Assembly: GCA_037179385.1 (NCBI GenBank)
Contig: CM074190.1
Span: forward strand, 7,764,284 to 7,828,283
Direction: 5' to 3'
Length of the DNA stretch: 64,000 nucleotides
Source of the DNA: Holothuria scabra
Taxonomy: Eukaryota > Echinodermata > Holothuroidea > Aspidochirotida > Holothuriidae
How positions within the stretch are numbered: the stretch's first letter is position 1; the number at the start of each line of letters is the position of its first letter. A program made the translations under genes and the position numbers. Below are positions 46,401-57,500 of this stretch, in pieces. The notes beneath the pieces are model-generated. The model did not search any database. It was not told the origin of the DNA and worked only from the letters and a program-made list of their open reading frames with translations.

Positions 46401-49290
46401 GTGTTTGGCAACCTATACAAATTACCAAATCAGGCATTGAAAGCTGCAGTTTGTATGTATCAAGGGATACTAAGGGCTACTGTATTATGGCACGAAACCA
46501 GTTAACAGTCTTTCCTTGATATCTGGTTAGTTGTACAAACATGTGAACACGTGGTCACTAACTCCCTCGTAAATAAATTCCCCCTCTTCGTTCTCTGCAA
46601 TGTATTAATAACCGGAAACATGACATTTGTATGAACTCATAGGAGAAACCGAAAGCCAAGAATATGAAACAGTATACAGCAACATTTCTGAAAGATGAGA
46701 CATTAAGGGAATATACAGGAAAGAGTGGATGGGAGAGTACAAGCTTGTCATAATAACTGGTTACAATTGGTAACAGCATTCATGAAAACAAAAGTTTAAA
46801 AGTTTAACAATTAAAAGAGTAAAAGAGGAAAGTGACTTTGTTTGCACTTTTTTATTTTTTTATTTGAAATCCGTGGGTTTTTACCTTTATATCCATTGTA
46901 AGCACTTCATGCAATGATTATGTTTGCCAATACTACAAAATGACAATAACAGTTTTAACAATTGCAATAGAATTGTAACTCTAATATAGAAAAGAATTCT
47001 GAAAGGCATGCATGTGATCCAATTTCTGTTTCCAGCCTACTTTATCACATTTAAATCGATACCCCCCACCTCACCCGATCCCTCCGACAAAAATTGTAAT
47101 TGGGAGAAATTGACCAAAAAGGTTAATTGAAAACGAGTTTTAATGTTTGTGTAATTTCTTCTGCCTGATAGGTTGGACTCTTCACTCAACCCCGCCCTCT
47201 TTTTTCGCCTTCAAAATTTTAACTTAAAAATAAAAATTATCTAACTTTGAATTCCCAACTGGTTTCTAAATGCGTAACTCTTTGTGAAGTGTTCTTTTTC
47301 TAAATTCCTCTCAACTCTATGGTCACTGAGAGCCGTTAGAAGAAACCAAATGAGGAAGGAGTTCTGCTCCCCACAGAAGCTCTACATCATCGAAGGACAC
47401 AAAAGTGGACTGGTCAACCTCTCAGCCTTCAGACCCTTCAAATCCATTCGACTCACTTGCGAAGAGTGGAAGCACGAAACGCCACACTCTCTACGGAAAG
47501 TTGCCAGTGCTAAATATCCCTGCATTCTAAACAACTTTCATTTGTTAAACTAGATGTTAAATACACCTTACGCATATGAGTTCTCAAAGGCAAAATGTTC
47601 CCTCATTTCTACAAAATAACATCACTGCAAGTTTCATCAATAAATGTAGACCTTTGATTTGACAACCAGTTAAATGTGTATGCAAGTTTACAACACGACG
47701 GAGAGGTCTTCTGCGTGTTTACCACATGGTTCAACCTTTTCTACCAAAGTGACGTCACTTGACGTCATTTTATAAAGCCTATAGTTAACATAATGTATTT
47801 CACAAGATTAATTGTTTTTATGGCTTATTTTAAAATGTATGGTAACACAAAACAAGCAGCACAGCTGCAAATAAGGTGATGTCTTCACAATTCTTCTGGA
47901 ACAAGACGGCGTTTTTCCTGTTTTTACTTTTAACCCCAAGAAATCTCCAAACATGATATCACGTTGCTTTGCACTTTATTTTGACTAAAATAACTTCCTT
48001 GCACTACTACTTTTCATACCAGTTGCTAGTATGAAAAGTTGGTGTGGGACATGCTTCCAGAATGATTCGTTCAATTCGTTCAATTCCGTCAAATGCCTGA
48101 TTGTGTACCTTGCTTTGGGAATCATTTTCAACTAATTTTAGATATATTGTAAGTTGAAATAGAAAATTGGAGAAACGCTTTTAACGCGTTTAATATGAAA
48201 TATATTTTAAGGCAATTGAAGTATCGTGCTACTTTACTTTTCCTTTCAAACGGTTACATATGTACAATAAAAATGCTTGTGTGTACAGCGTTAATATGAG
48301 TGAACGGTTGTCGTGTGCGAAGAAAAAATGCCAACAGAAATGTCCATTTACGCTTCAGGATTACCCGTAGGAACTTGCATCGTACTCTGCAGATCCAGTT
48401 GACACTAACTCCATGCAACGTTTGATATTCTATAACTACACTTTAGATGCGTGGTTGATGGTGTTTGTGTCATTTCCGTCCTTTATTTTGTTAAGCAATT
48501 CCCCATTAAGTGTGCCAAACACAGAACCTAGAAAAGAGATAAAAATAAACCTGACAATGAGATTAGTATTTCAGAGCCTTATAAATTTGGGAAGCTGACC
48601 TCGGGGTCATCGAAAGATATTGAGCTCTGGTGACGTCAAATAATTCCAATTGCGATCAAGATGACTATGAAACTTTCAAGACTAAATTATGTTATGATAC
48701 AACCAATTTCATGCAAAATTTTCAAAGGGGACGGATTGTCTCTGCAAGACCCTCAGTGATGCCCTTTTTATTCCTAAAAACAGGAAAATTTTGTCAAAGT
48801 CCAAAATTTTATATAAAAAGGTAGCCTCTGTGTCTCCTTGGTGACACCAATTGCCTCTAAGGACACCTAACTTTTTTAGAATTTTCAAAAGGGAGGGGGT
48901 CATCCCTTCGACTCCTTCCTCGGCAGGCATACCCGTACTAGACGGAGACAGGGGAGCGGAGAGTGTTCATGGCGGTGAGAAATAGTTTTCCATTTATCAC
49001 GCAAGGGATTTTAGGGGTAAAATCATGAACAGACGTGAGTTCGAGCAGTCACAGACAATTTCATTAGTTCAGCGGATCTTTAATTTAGCCAAGAGTCACA
49101 TTAGAGAAGTTTTAGCACATTTTCAATTCCGTTGCATAGTTCGCGGAAGAGAACCAAGACCATTTAATATAAAAGTGATAGTCCATTTACGTGGTACTTT
49201 CTGATCCCTTAGCATGTTTCTGATTTTTTTTATTATTGCAAACAATGCTAAACCTAAAGACTGCATGTTTAGATTCTCTTCACTAGCATG
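46401..49290. other. 2.9 kb without a convincing gene
   Basis: One open frame at 47284-47553 (+, 89 codons) is less AT-rich than its surroundings (QMRKEFCSPQKLYIIEG, LTCEEWKHETPHSLRK). I recognise no domain and see no clear splice sites, so I do not call it a gene. AGTATGAAAAGT at 48030-48041 is preceded by its inverted copy ACTTTTCATACCAG (48010-48023), a short hairpin. Confidence 0.35.
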
Positions 49291-49299
49291 AAAACGCAA

Positions 49300-49992
49300 T
49301 TTTCGGTCATCTGAGGGGTCGCGATCATTTTCAACATTTCTTCTTCGCTACGTGCCAACTAATGGTGGCGCTCCGCTTAAAAAGTCATTTGGGGAAAAAA
49401 TACTCTTTGGGGGTCAAAGTAGCTCTGAATGACTCTCTAATCACTTTGCAGTTTGAAGTGAGCATTTTATTGCAAACGACAAAAGAAGATAACCACTCGT
49501 TAGATTCTTCGTGTAAGTCTGGAAAATTATATACTCGGTCATCTGAGGGTTGTGCTTTTTCGAAATTTTCTCTACGTTTAGAGCAAACTAATGGTGGCGC
49601 TTCACTTAGATAATCTTTATGGCAGAATAACGTTTTATGGCCAAGAAAAAACCGCAAACTAAAATGTTCCCGTTAGCCTATACCAATCGATGTCTTTTAT
49701 TTTGACTCTTAAATGTATTCAAATTTAATGGCAAATTTTACTTCGAAAGCTAGAGGAAATGGCATAAGATTGCATGTAAAGACCCAAAGATTTCAGTTTT
49801 ATCCTCATGAACCACAACAATTCACCTTTTAAAAATGTTCCTGTCAAAGTAAAAATCTTGCACAATTTTGCCTATAGGTTCGAACCTTAAAAATGCCAAA
49901 AAATTTCAGACCGCTCCCCCAGGCCGGCGATCACTAAACACACTGCATGCCCCCCCCCCCCCCCCCTCAGAGAAATCGTGCGTACGCCACTG
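49300..49992 (+). mobile_element. Old hAT-family fragment
   Basis: Two diverged copies of the hAT internal block (GGTCATCTGAGGGG ... GCCAACTAATGGTGGCGC near 49307-49378, and again near 49538-49606) are followed by a C-run (49950-49966) and a degenerate terminus, GTGCGTACGCCACTG, ending at 49992. The order matches the right half of 32385-33999. Confidence 0.55.
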
Positions 49993-50496
49993 TTCGTTGA
50001 TGAAGTATTCCAATTTTCCTGAAAACGGTCAATCCCGAATCGTTCACGCTACGAAACTTGGTGCAGTACACCTGTAGTTAGTCAGCCATCTTGAAACTCA
50101 TTGCGTGATGGTAGCTATCATGCAGCACGTCGATTAAAAAATCTAATACAACGCCATTGGGCGTTCACATAAGTATGCAAGTGATGCGAAAGTATGTATA
50201 TAATGTGTAGATACACAGAAAGAACACGCTTTCTTATGTATACCATTTTTAGGGAAAGTAGGATAATAACTATACTTTGGAAATTTGATTTTTTTTTATC
50301 TCTCTTCCAAATGACATTTCATCATATTTTCACCTTGAAGACAGGAATTGTGCAGTTTAAAACTTAACTCTCTTGGTTTTCTCGAAAAGCCCATTACAAA
50401 AACTCTAGCCTAAGTTCATTCCCTGACAATCGTTAATTACCAGTTTCTTTTGAAAACTTAACTTTCTAATTTCTTCAACTGCCTAAATACTCAATT

Positions 50497-50755
50497 CCCA
50501 GCCAACATGTCAGGTGTTTCCACGTGGGGCTCAACTGGGCTAGCCTTTCCCAGCTGATGCCCAGCCTGAGCCCAGCTATAGGCTTCAGGTGTTGAAGCTG
50601 GACCCAGCTGAGCTTCAACTGGGCATCTGCTGGGAAAGGCTAGCCCAGCTGGGCCCACGTGGAAACACCTGACAAAAACGAATGGGTCCCAGCTGGGGCC
50701 TAGCAAGTAGCCCAGCTGGAGGCCAGTCGGGCCCCAACTGGGCTTGATGGCTGGG
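50497..50755. mobile_element. CCCAGCTGGG-rich foldback element
   Basis: CCCAGCCA (50497-50504) and TGGCTGGG (50748-50755) bound the unit. Within it, 50510-50672 forms a long hairpin whose arms share CAGGTGTTTCCACGTGG, GGGCT and AGCCTTTCCCAGC, with mirrored copies. CCAGCTGGG-type palindromes recur throughout. It is GC-rich against an AT-rich background and non-coding. Confidence 0.65.
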
Positions 50756-50959
50756 TTACGTAAGACTGTGAATAAGAATTACTGACATTTTTAACGGGTG
50801 TCCGTTTTCGCTCTTAGTATGCTTAGCTCGAGTACGTTCCTTCAGAGTGCATTTCATCACTAGTGTTAAGGCTGTAAATATTGCTCAATAACAGTCAAAA
50901 AACGAAGTCTGCTTCCCAGCTGATAGAATTATAACAAAGTGTCGGGAACCGTTGCATAA

Positions 50960-51166
50960 TATCACTTATTTGCTTCAGGGTGAGTATGAAGAAGTTCAAC
51001 GTACCGGTATATAATCAAAACGCTCTATAGTACAGTTCATGCTGTGTAATAATATCATTCTGCATCGTTTGAATAAGCTTTCAATCAAAGAGCTGGGCCA
51101 AAATTGAGAATTTCGGTAAACCCCTACAAGAATTTTAGTTTGGGATGAAAGGATTGGCCCTTTAAG
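50960..51166. mobile_element. R3-family MITE copy next to the enzyme gene's 3' end
   Basis: It contains TACAGTTCATGCTGTGTAAT, TTTCAATCAAAGAGCTGGGCC, TTGAGAATTTCGGTAAACCCC and an end GGATTGGCCCTTTAA with TTAA. Confidence 0.55.
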
Positions 51167-51508
51167 ACAGTAGCATATCGTGCAGCAGAAATGCAAGAAA
51201 ATAGAATAAGTGCCACTTCAATGGTGCAGAGGCAATTAATTTTACTATTACATCTATAAAAAATCATTTAAATGCAATTGCACAGGAAAATGGGTAAGAA
51301 AATCTTGCTTACATGATAGTACCTACACATTTCAATAAATATTTAAGTAAAAGGTCGGTAACTATAAGTGTACTAGTTTGCAAAATGAATCTGGGATTGT
51401 CCTCAAGTAAAACTTGGTCAGGAATAATTCCCCAGAGGCACAACAAGAAAGGTGAATTTTCAAAGACCATATTTATGTGAAAGAAATACATCTTGCATTA
51501 ATGCACAT

Positions 51509-54500
51509 TTATTCTCTGAAGTTGAGCCGCTCACCTGAATTGTAAAACAAAATTTTATTTCCCTTGAAGCTATTCGGGGAGGTCCGAATCATCTTGACCA
51601 TGTGATTTGCTGTCTTTCCAGTATAGACAGGATCCAGGAAAATACCGGTAGAAGCTGCCGATAGCCTTACAAAATCTAAAGCAAAATAAAATTAGTTATG
51701 ATCTACGCGTAAGGTGAATTAACTTGATAATCATCCACGGTTCCTTATTGAATTTGAACCTTTCACAAATATTACCCCACTGAGCCAGAAAGCCACAACT
51801 GGAATAAAGGCCGTGGCCAGATCGACTTGAACCAATTGGTTGGGAACTGGGTTGGTAAACTCCATATCACTAACTACCCCAATGAATGACTAAATTCGTT
51901 TTTAGAAAGTGTTTTCTGTTGAATGCGATTTAAAGCAACATCATTTTTCGATAGTCTTGTAACTTCAAAACAATGGCAACGAAATTAGAGGCAGGGAATC
52001 GGGAGCGTACCCAAATAGAAACGAAGTGACCGCATTAAAAGAGTGAGCATCTCCCTATGTCAGTTGTGTAACCCCGTTACTTCATCTTGAAGACTTTCAT
52101 CTATTTCTTTGCGGAAATGTGGAAAGGGTAATTTTTGAGGCTTTGTAAAGCATTTTGACCTAAATGAAATGGTTGAAGCCCTTATGTTGTTAGTTTACCA
52201 GAAGATAATCCTCCACCTCTATCTCCTAATCGGTCAGCCTCTTCTGCTGTACAACCTACAACAACTGAGACGATATGTTTGCTGTCATAGCTGGCCTTAC
52301 CTACGTGTTCGGCATAGAATTTTCCGTACTTTGGATTTCTCGCTTCCTCTTCGATGTTAACCAGATCTTCAAAACTAACCTGGTTGTCCAGAATATCGAT
52401 AAAACCGTATTTTCTGAGTAAATTCATGATGATCACTTCGTACTCTTCTTTGCTGTTTCTTACCGAGAGTCCATGTAACCTATCGTGACCAGACACAAAA
52501 ATATCCATTTTTCAATTTTTCAACTAAGAAAGAATTGTAATATCATTCTTCAAGAGCAAGAGCAGTTCCCCAAACACAATGACAACAGATAAATCCCACG
52601 ATTTTTTTTTTTCTCCTTTTTATTTCTCTGCAAAGTATTTTTCATAGTATTCAAAGATGTCATTGTATTTTTAAGTTAAACCAAGCAGTTACTCCTTTTA
52701 AAATCCACAACTGAGAGGAAAAAATTGTCAAGTGTTTGCCAAGAACCTTTTATGAAACACGATACTCTACAATTCTATTAAATTAGTTGGCTTGACTGCA
52801 TTTCCCTTTAATTGATGGAATAAGAAAATTACTTTTATTGTAAGAGTCTTGCGCTTTCAATGGGAAATGGAGTCATCTCAACTTGAAGTAGTGTTGTTTA
52901 ACTGCAGGGTGTTTCATGATTGGCTCTTGAGGGTCATGCGCCAATATTTTCAATATTAAATTACTGCCTAGTTTAATGTGAGAATGAAATCTTTAAGTCC
53001 TAAAATATCATGAAAATACTTTCAAGAGAAAAAAGATGAAAAATGTGAGATTAGGCAATTGCTTCAAAATAATTTGGGGTGAGAGCTCTTGCCCTTTAAG
53101 CTAATGATACCATCATCTTTGAAAAGGTCATAACGGAATATTGAAAGGAGATCGTTATATTATGCATTTACCAATTCCTGTTCATCTTATAGCAATAATT
53201 CCAATGAAAGTTATGACCTTCCTTGCTTCTAACGGTATTACAACCCCTTCCCAACGTTTAGAAATATAATATACGAGTGGTTTCCCTAATGACCGATTGA
53301 CATTTGCGGTATTTTAGATACCCGATTTTGAGATTATGTTAGATAAATAACACTTCTATGCTACATTGCATTTAAGCTATCGTCTCAAAGCGACTCAGAT
53401 TAAAACAAAACCCAGTCCTTCATACACTTTCGCGAAGTGTTAGCCAATTTAAGTTGGTCACTGGTTTTTGTGACCAATCTGGAAATTTTTTACGTGCTTT
53501 GAAACAGGCACGAACGGAACAAAGTTCCCTAAAAAGCCAGCACTGACGAAACAAAAAAATTTGGGAGACTTCTTTTACCAACAAAAGACTTTTTGAGAGG
53601 AAGAGAGAAAATGATTGGCCAATAATGATAAATTCATTTTTGGTTTTACTCTGGACAAATTTCCCTGGAACACTTTTAACACACCACGTAAATAAATGCA
53701 AAAACAGTGAACATGCACATGTGAGTCTCACATATCTAAGTTTGCACATAGTTATCTCGCGTTTTAAGCCATACCTATAACCCATCGAAAGACAAAGGTC
53801 AGACTGCACGACAGAAGTCCTAATTACTTGAGGAATTGTAGTTGAAGAATGTTCCTATTTGCGCACTCGAAAGAAACTTCTAGAGAAATTTTACCATATC
53901 TCTTGTCAGTGTCCTACTACACAATCCTAGTTCATCAAACCAGAAATTCTTTTTCGAATGGACGAAACACTGGTTCAAAGACTAGAATTTAATCAGTTTT
54001 ATGTTTAGATACACAAGTTTATTGTTCTATTCGGATAAAAATTTCAGATCAAATCAACCTAACTAGGAATGTGTGGATGGCACATTGACTCGGAATGCGG
54101 TGATAATTTAAATAGTAAATAGCATAAAATAATAAGTAATAAGTAGAAAATAGTAGCTTAGAGTTTAACAAAACATATTATTGACTGTGGGCTGGGAGGG
54201 TCGGAGTGACATGAAATCAGGGTGCTGGGAATAGCGAGACCTGACTAATGTTCCTAGAAGGTTACTTTAAATTGATATCATTCAAGAGAGAAAACCATTT
54301 TTGGGTAAGTCTGATAAAATAGTTGGCAACCTCTTGAAGAAGTCGATGTAAAAATATTATCATAGATATCACTGTTTCATCGGGGAGGTGTTATCTACAC
54401 TCTGAAATCAAAAGAGTGAACTTAGTCACTCTTTGATAGAGTGAAAAGTGTAAATTCACTCCATTAGAGTGATAATTCACTCCAAGAAGAGTGAGATTCA

Positions 54501-57500
54501 CTCCCAAAAGAGTGAAATTCACTAGAGGAAGAGGGAAAATTCACTCTTCCACGAGTGCCTGCAGTGAATCACTCTTTTTTAAGAGCGATCACTGTGGGCA
54601 CTCCATCAAGAGTGAGACTTCGCTCGTTTTAATGGAGTTTCACTCTTTTTGGAGTGAATTTCAATCTTCTTGGAGTGAATTATTACTCTAACGGAGTGAA
54701 TTCACACTTTTCACTCTATCAAAGAGTGAGTAAGTTCACTCTTTTGGTTTTAGAGTGTAATAACCACTCCCTGGTTTCATGTGACTACTTCCGAGTAACA
54801 TCTTCATGGTTTTTATTTTGTTAATACTTGAATGGAAAACTATTGGCAATCGTTTGTCTTAAAATGGTTTTTGATATCTTAATCGCCTTTGAAGTAAAGG
54901 GGTTTGGTAAACTGGGTTTATCAACTTGGTTTATCAAGTTTACGAACAGGTAATTTTATCTCTTGGTGAAGGCGAGCTGATTGTTTAAAATATCCCAAAC
55001 ATACTCCAAAAACATTGGCAACAAATATTTGCTGAACAGTTCAAAACCTCTATATCTGAATATTTTTGCAGTTTAAAGCCAACCAGGAAAAAGGTATTCC
55101 CAAATGAACCGCACAGTTAGTTGGGTTTTCAGCGATACCTTATACTCAAAGAAGGATAATATTTACATGCATTTCAAACTCAAGCTTTTAACATGTGAAC
55201 ACCAAATCGTAACAAATAAAGAACGCGTCCTAGAGTCAAAAGCATATTTTGGGACGTTTTGTAGGGTTGATAATTTGAACACTAAATACGTCAGGCGTTC
55301 GAATACAATAAGTGTCCAAGCACGTGTCGGTTGTTCAAAATGGAACAAGTGGTCGCAAATGTAGCAAAGGTGTTCACAATCTAGACAGAAGCGTCCCACA
55401 TATTGAACTTCAGGACCACGTTCTTTGTTAGTTACATTTTGGTATTCAAAAGTTAAGCCCCTTAGTTTGCCTTTAAGGGCCAAATTTTTACCTTAGTTTT
55501 GATCCATTCATGTAGTTACCAATGATGAACGCCACCGTAGCTGATGTACTGCCACATGTCAATACTAAGTCAGTGAAATTGTCAGTCACTCCCTTATAGA
55601 ATGAAAGAAAAAAAAAATTAAACTCAGGTTATATAGAGGCAAAGGGACGTACTTTCTGTTTGGTCACTAGACTTTTATCATAAATTAACAAAAAAAAAAA
55701 TATATCAACCCTCTTAGAGGGTGTTCATGGAATTAAAAGTTTTTTCCGGCCACTGTACTTTGTAAACACCTTAAGGTGCTAAACACCTTGGTCTTATCTC
55801 TAAACATTTCGTTTTTAACACGTGTAATTGTTAAATATTTAATGGTTTATAGCTTACCATGTTTAATACTTAAATGTGTCACAAAGTGGCAGCAAAATAA
55901 ATGTTTAATGGCTAAACCCCTTTTTTAGAGTGCAGATGATGTAACTGTTATAATTTTCATCTAGCTGGATAAGGTGATTATATAAACCAAAACGAGTGTA
56001 GGATTGCAATCAATTTTTAGAGACCTTTCATCAGTAAGGGTCATACATTAGACGTCTTAGATTAGCCACATTTGAAAAGTAAAGCAACGATTGCACATCC
56101 TGTCTTACTCAACTGGAAGTTTTTAAAAAGTAGACAGAGGGTGGAAGTAAGGTAAAACTGGAGTTGTGCTGAATTTTGCTATTTTAGACGAATCCGAACA
56201 GCTATTGAAGTCGGCCATTAGTAGGGTCCATCAGCCGTAAATCGTCTGAATTTTACTGTCTGCATGTTATTATAATTCCTCATATTCAGACATTTTGAGA
56301 GAATCAAGAGGTAATTTAGTGTTTAACCATCCATGATACAGGCATGCAAAGAATTTGAAAGATTAAAGCTGATGTTCTCAGTTATGCACGACAAAATCAA
56401 ATTCGCATCCGTGTATTACCTGGTTTACTAGTTCTTGGAAGGTGTCGATGTAGGCGTAAATTCCAGTATCCCCCTCGCTTCCGGGATTTATCGGTAGCAT
56501 ATAGGCTGATTTCTTTATCTCCCTTTCATTCAAAAAGTACACAATAGTAAAATAGAAAAGGAACACAAATGTATTTAAAAACTCCTATTGAAATTTTTCT
56601 CCACCTACCCCCTTTCTTAATTAAATATAATTATTGTGTCCTACAAAGGGTGAACAATTAGTTGAAACTATTCACCCGGTGGTCAAATAAATATTTCATA
56701 TATACAATTTTCGAACAAAAATAGGACAAAAAGAGCAAAACAAACATCGATGGGACCTCTATCTGCACCTCAGCAGGCCTATGGAGTTTATACACCGACG
56801 TCACTGCGTTGCGCGTCTTGCTACTTTTCCATCCTGGCGTTCTTTGAACAACAATTGTTACTAAGATGCTGTAGAGCGCGCGTATTGTTTACACACGTAA
56901 TGCGCATGATCAGTTACATCCAGTATGTCAGATTGAAACGCGCAGACGTGTATAACCTGCATACCCAAATAAAATGTTGCGGCAGCTCAACGCGCTCTGA
57001 AAGCTTAACATACACGGTGAGTGGAGTTTATACTTATTTTTGCCAAGATTTGCAATCGAATGGGATAACAAAGTCGCGATCTTCCTCACAAAGTCGCGAT
57101 CTTCCTCACAGCACCCACTCTCATATCCAATGTTGCAGCAGCCCAATATGTTCTGAGACTTCAACATTTACAGGAGAAGCGAGCAATGCACTTTATACTT
57201 TATCTAGGGTTGTAGGTGTAACTCAAAATGGGTCATCTTGTACTGATACATTATCGCTCATGCTGATACAATGCAGGTTTGAAATGCAGGAGCATTTAGA
57301 AAATGAAAACCCCGTATTGCGACTTGTTTTGGCCTTTTTTTCTTATTTTTTTTTTACTTTGCTCCCAATATGGGATGTTTATTCTGAAAGATTGTGGAGT
57401 GACACGTGTTAATAATCAGGCCTTGAAGGGCAGTTGTTTTACGACGCTAAGGCTTATGAATTACAACTTCACGTCGGGTGGCAACCAATTCAACAATTTG

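Noticed and set aside
52182..52300. Continuation of enzyme exon 7 past its donor
   Set aside because: A strong donor (GTAG|GTAAGG) joins in phase to exon 8, whose product matches the family. The read-through residues do not.
53420..53809. 129-codon minus-strand frame in intron 6
   Set aside because: It has the same orientation as the enzyme gene, but exon 6 joins exon 7 in phase without it and it has no family resemblance.
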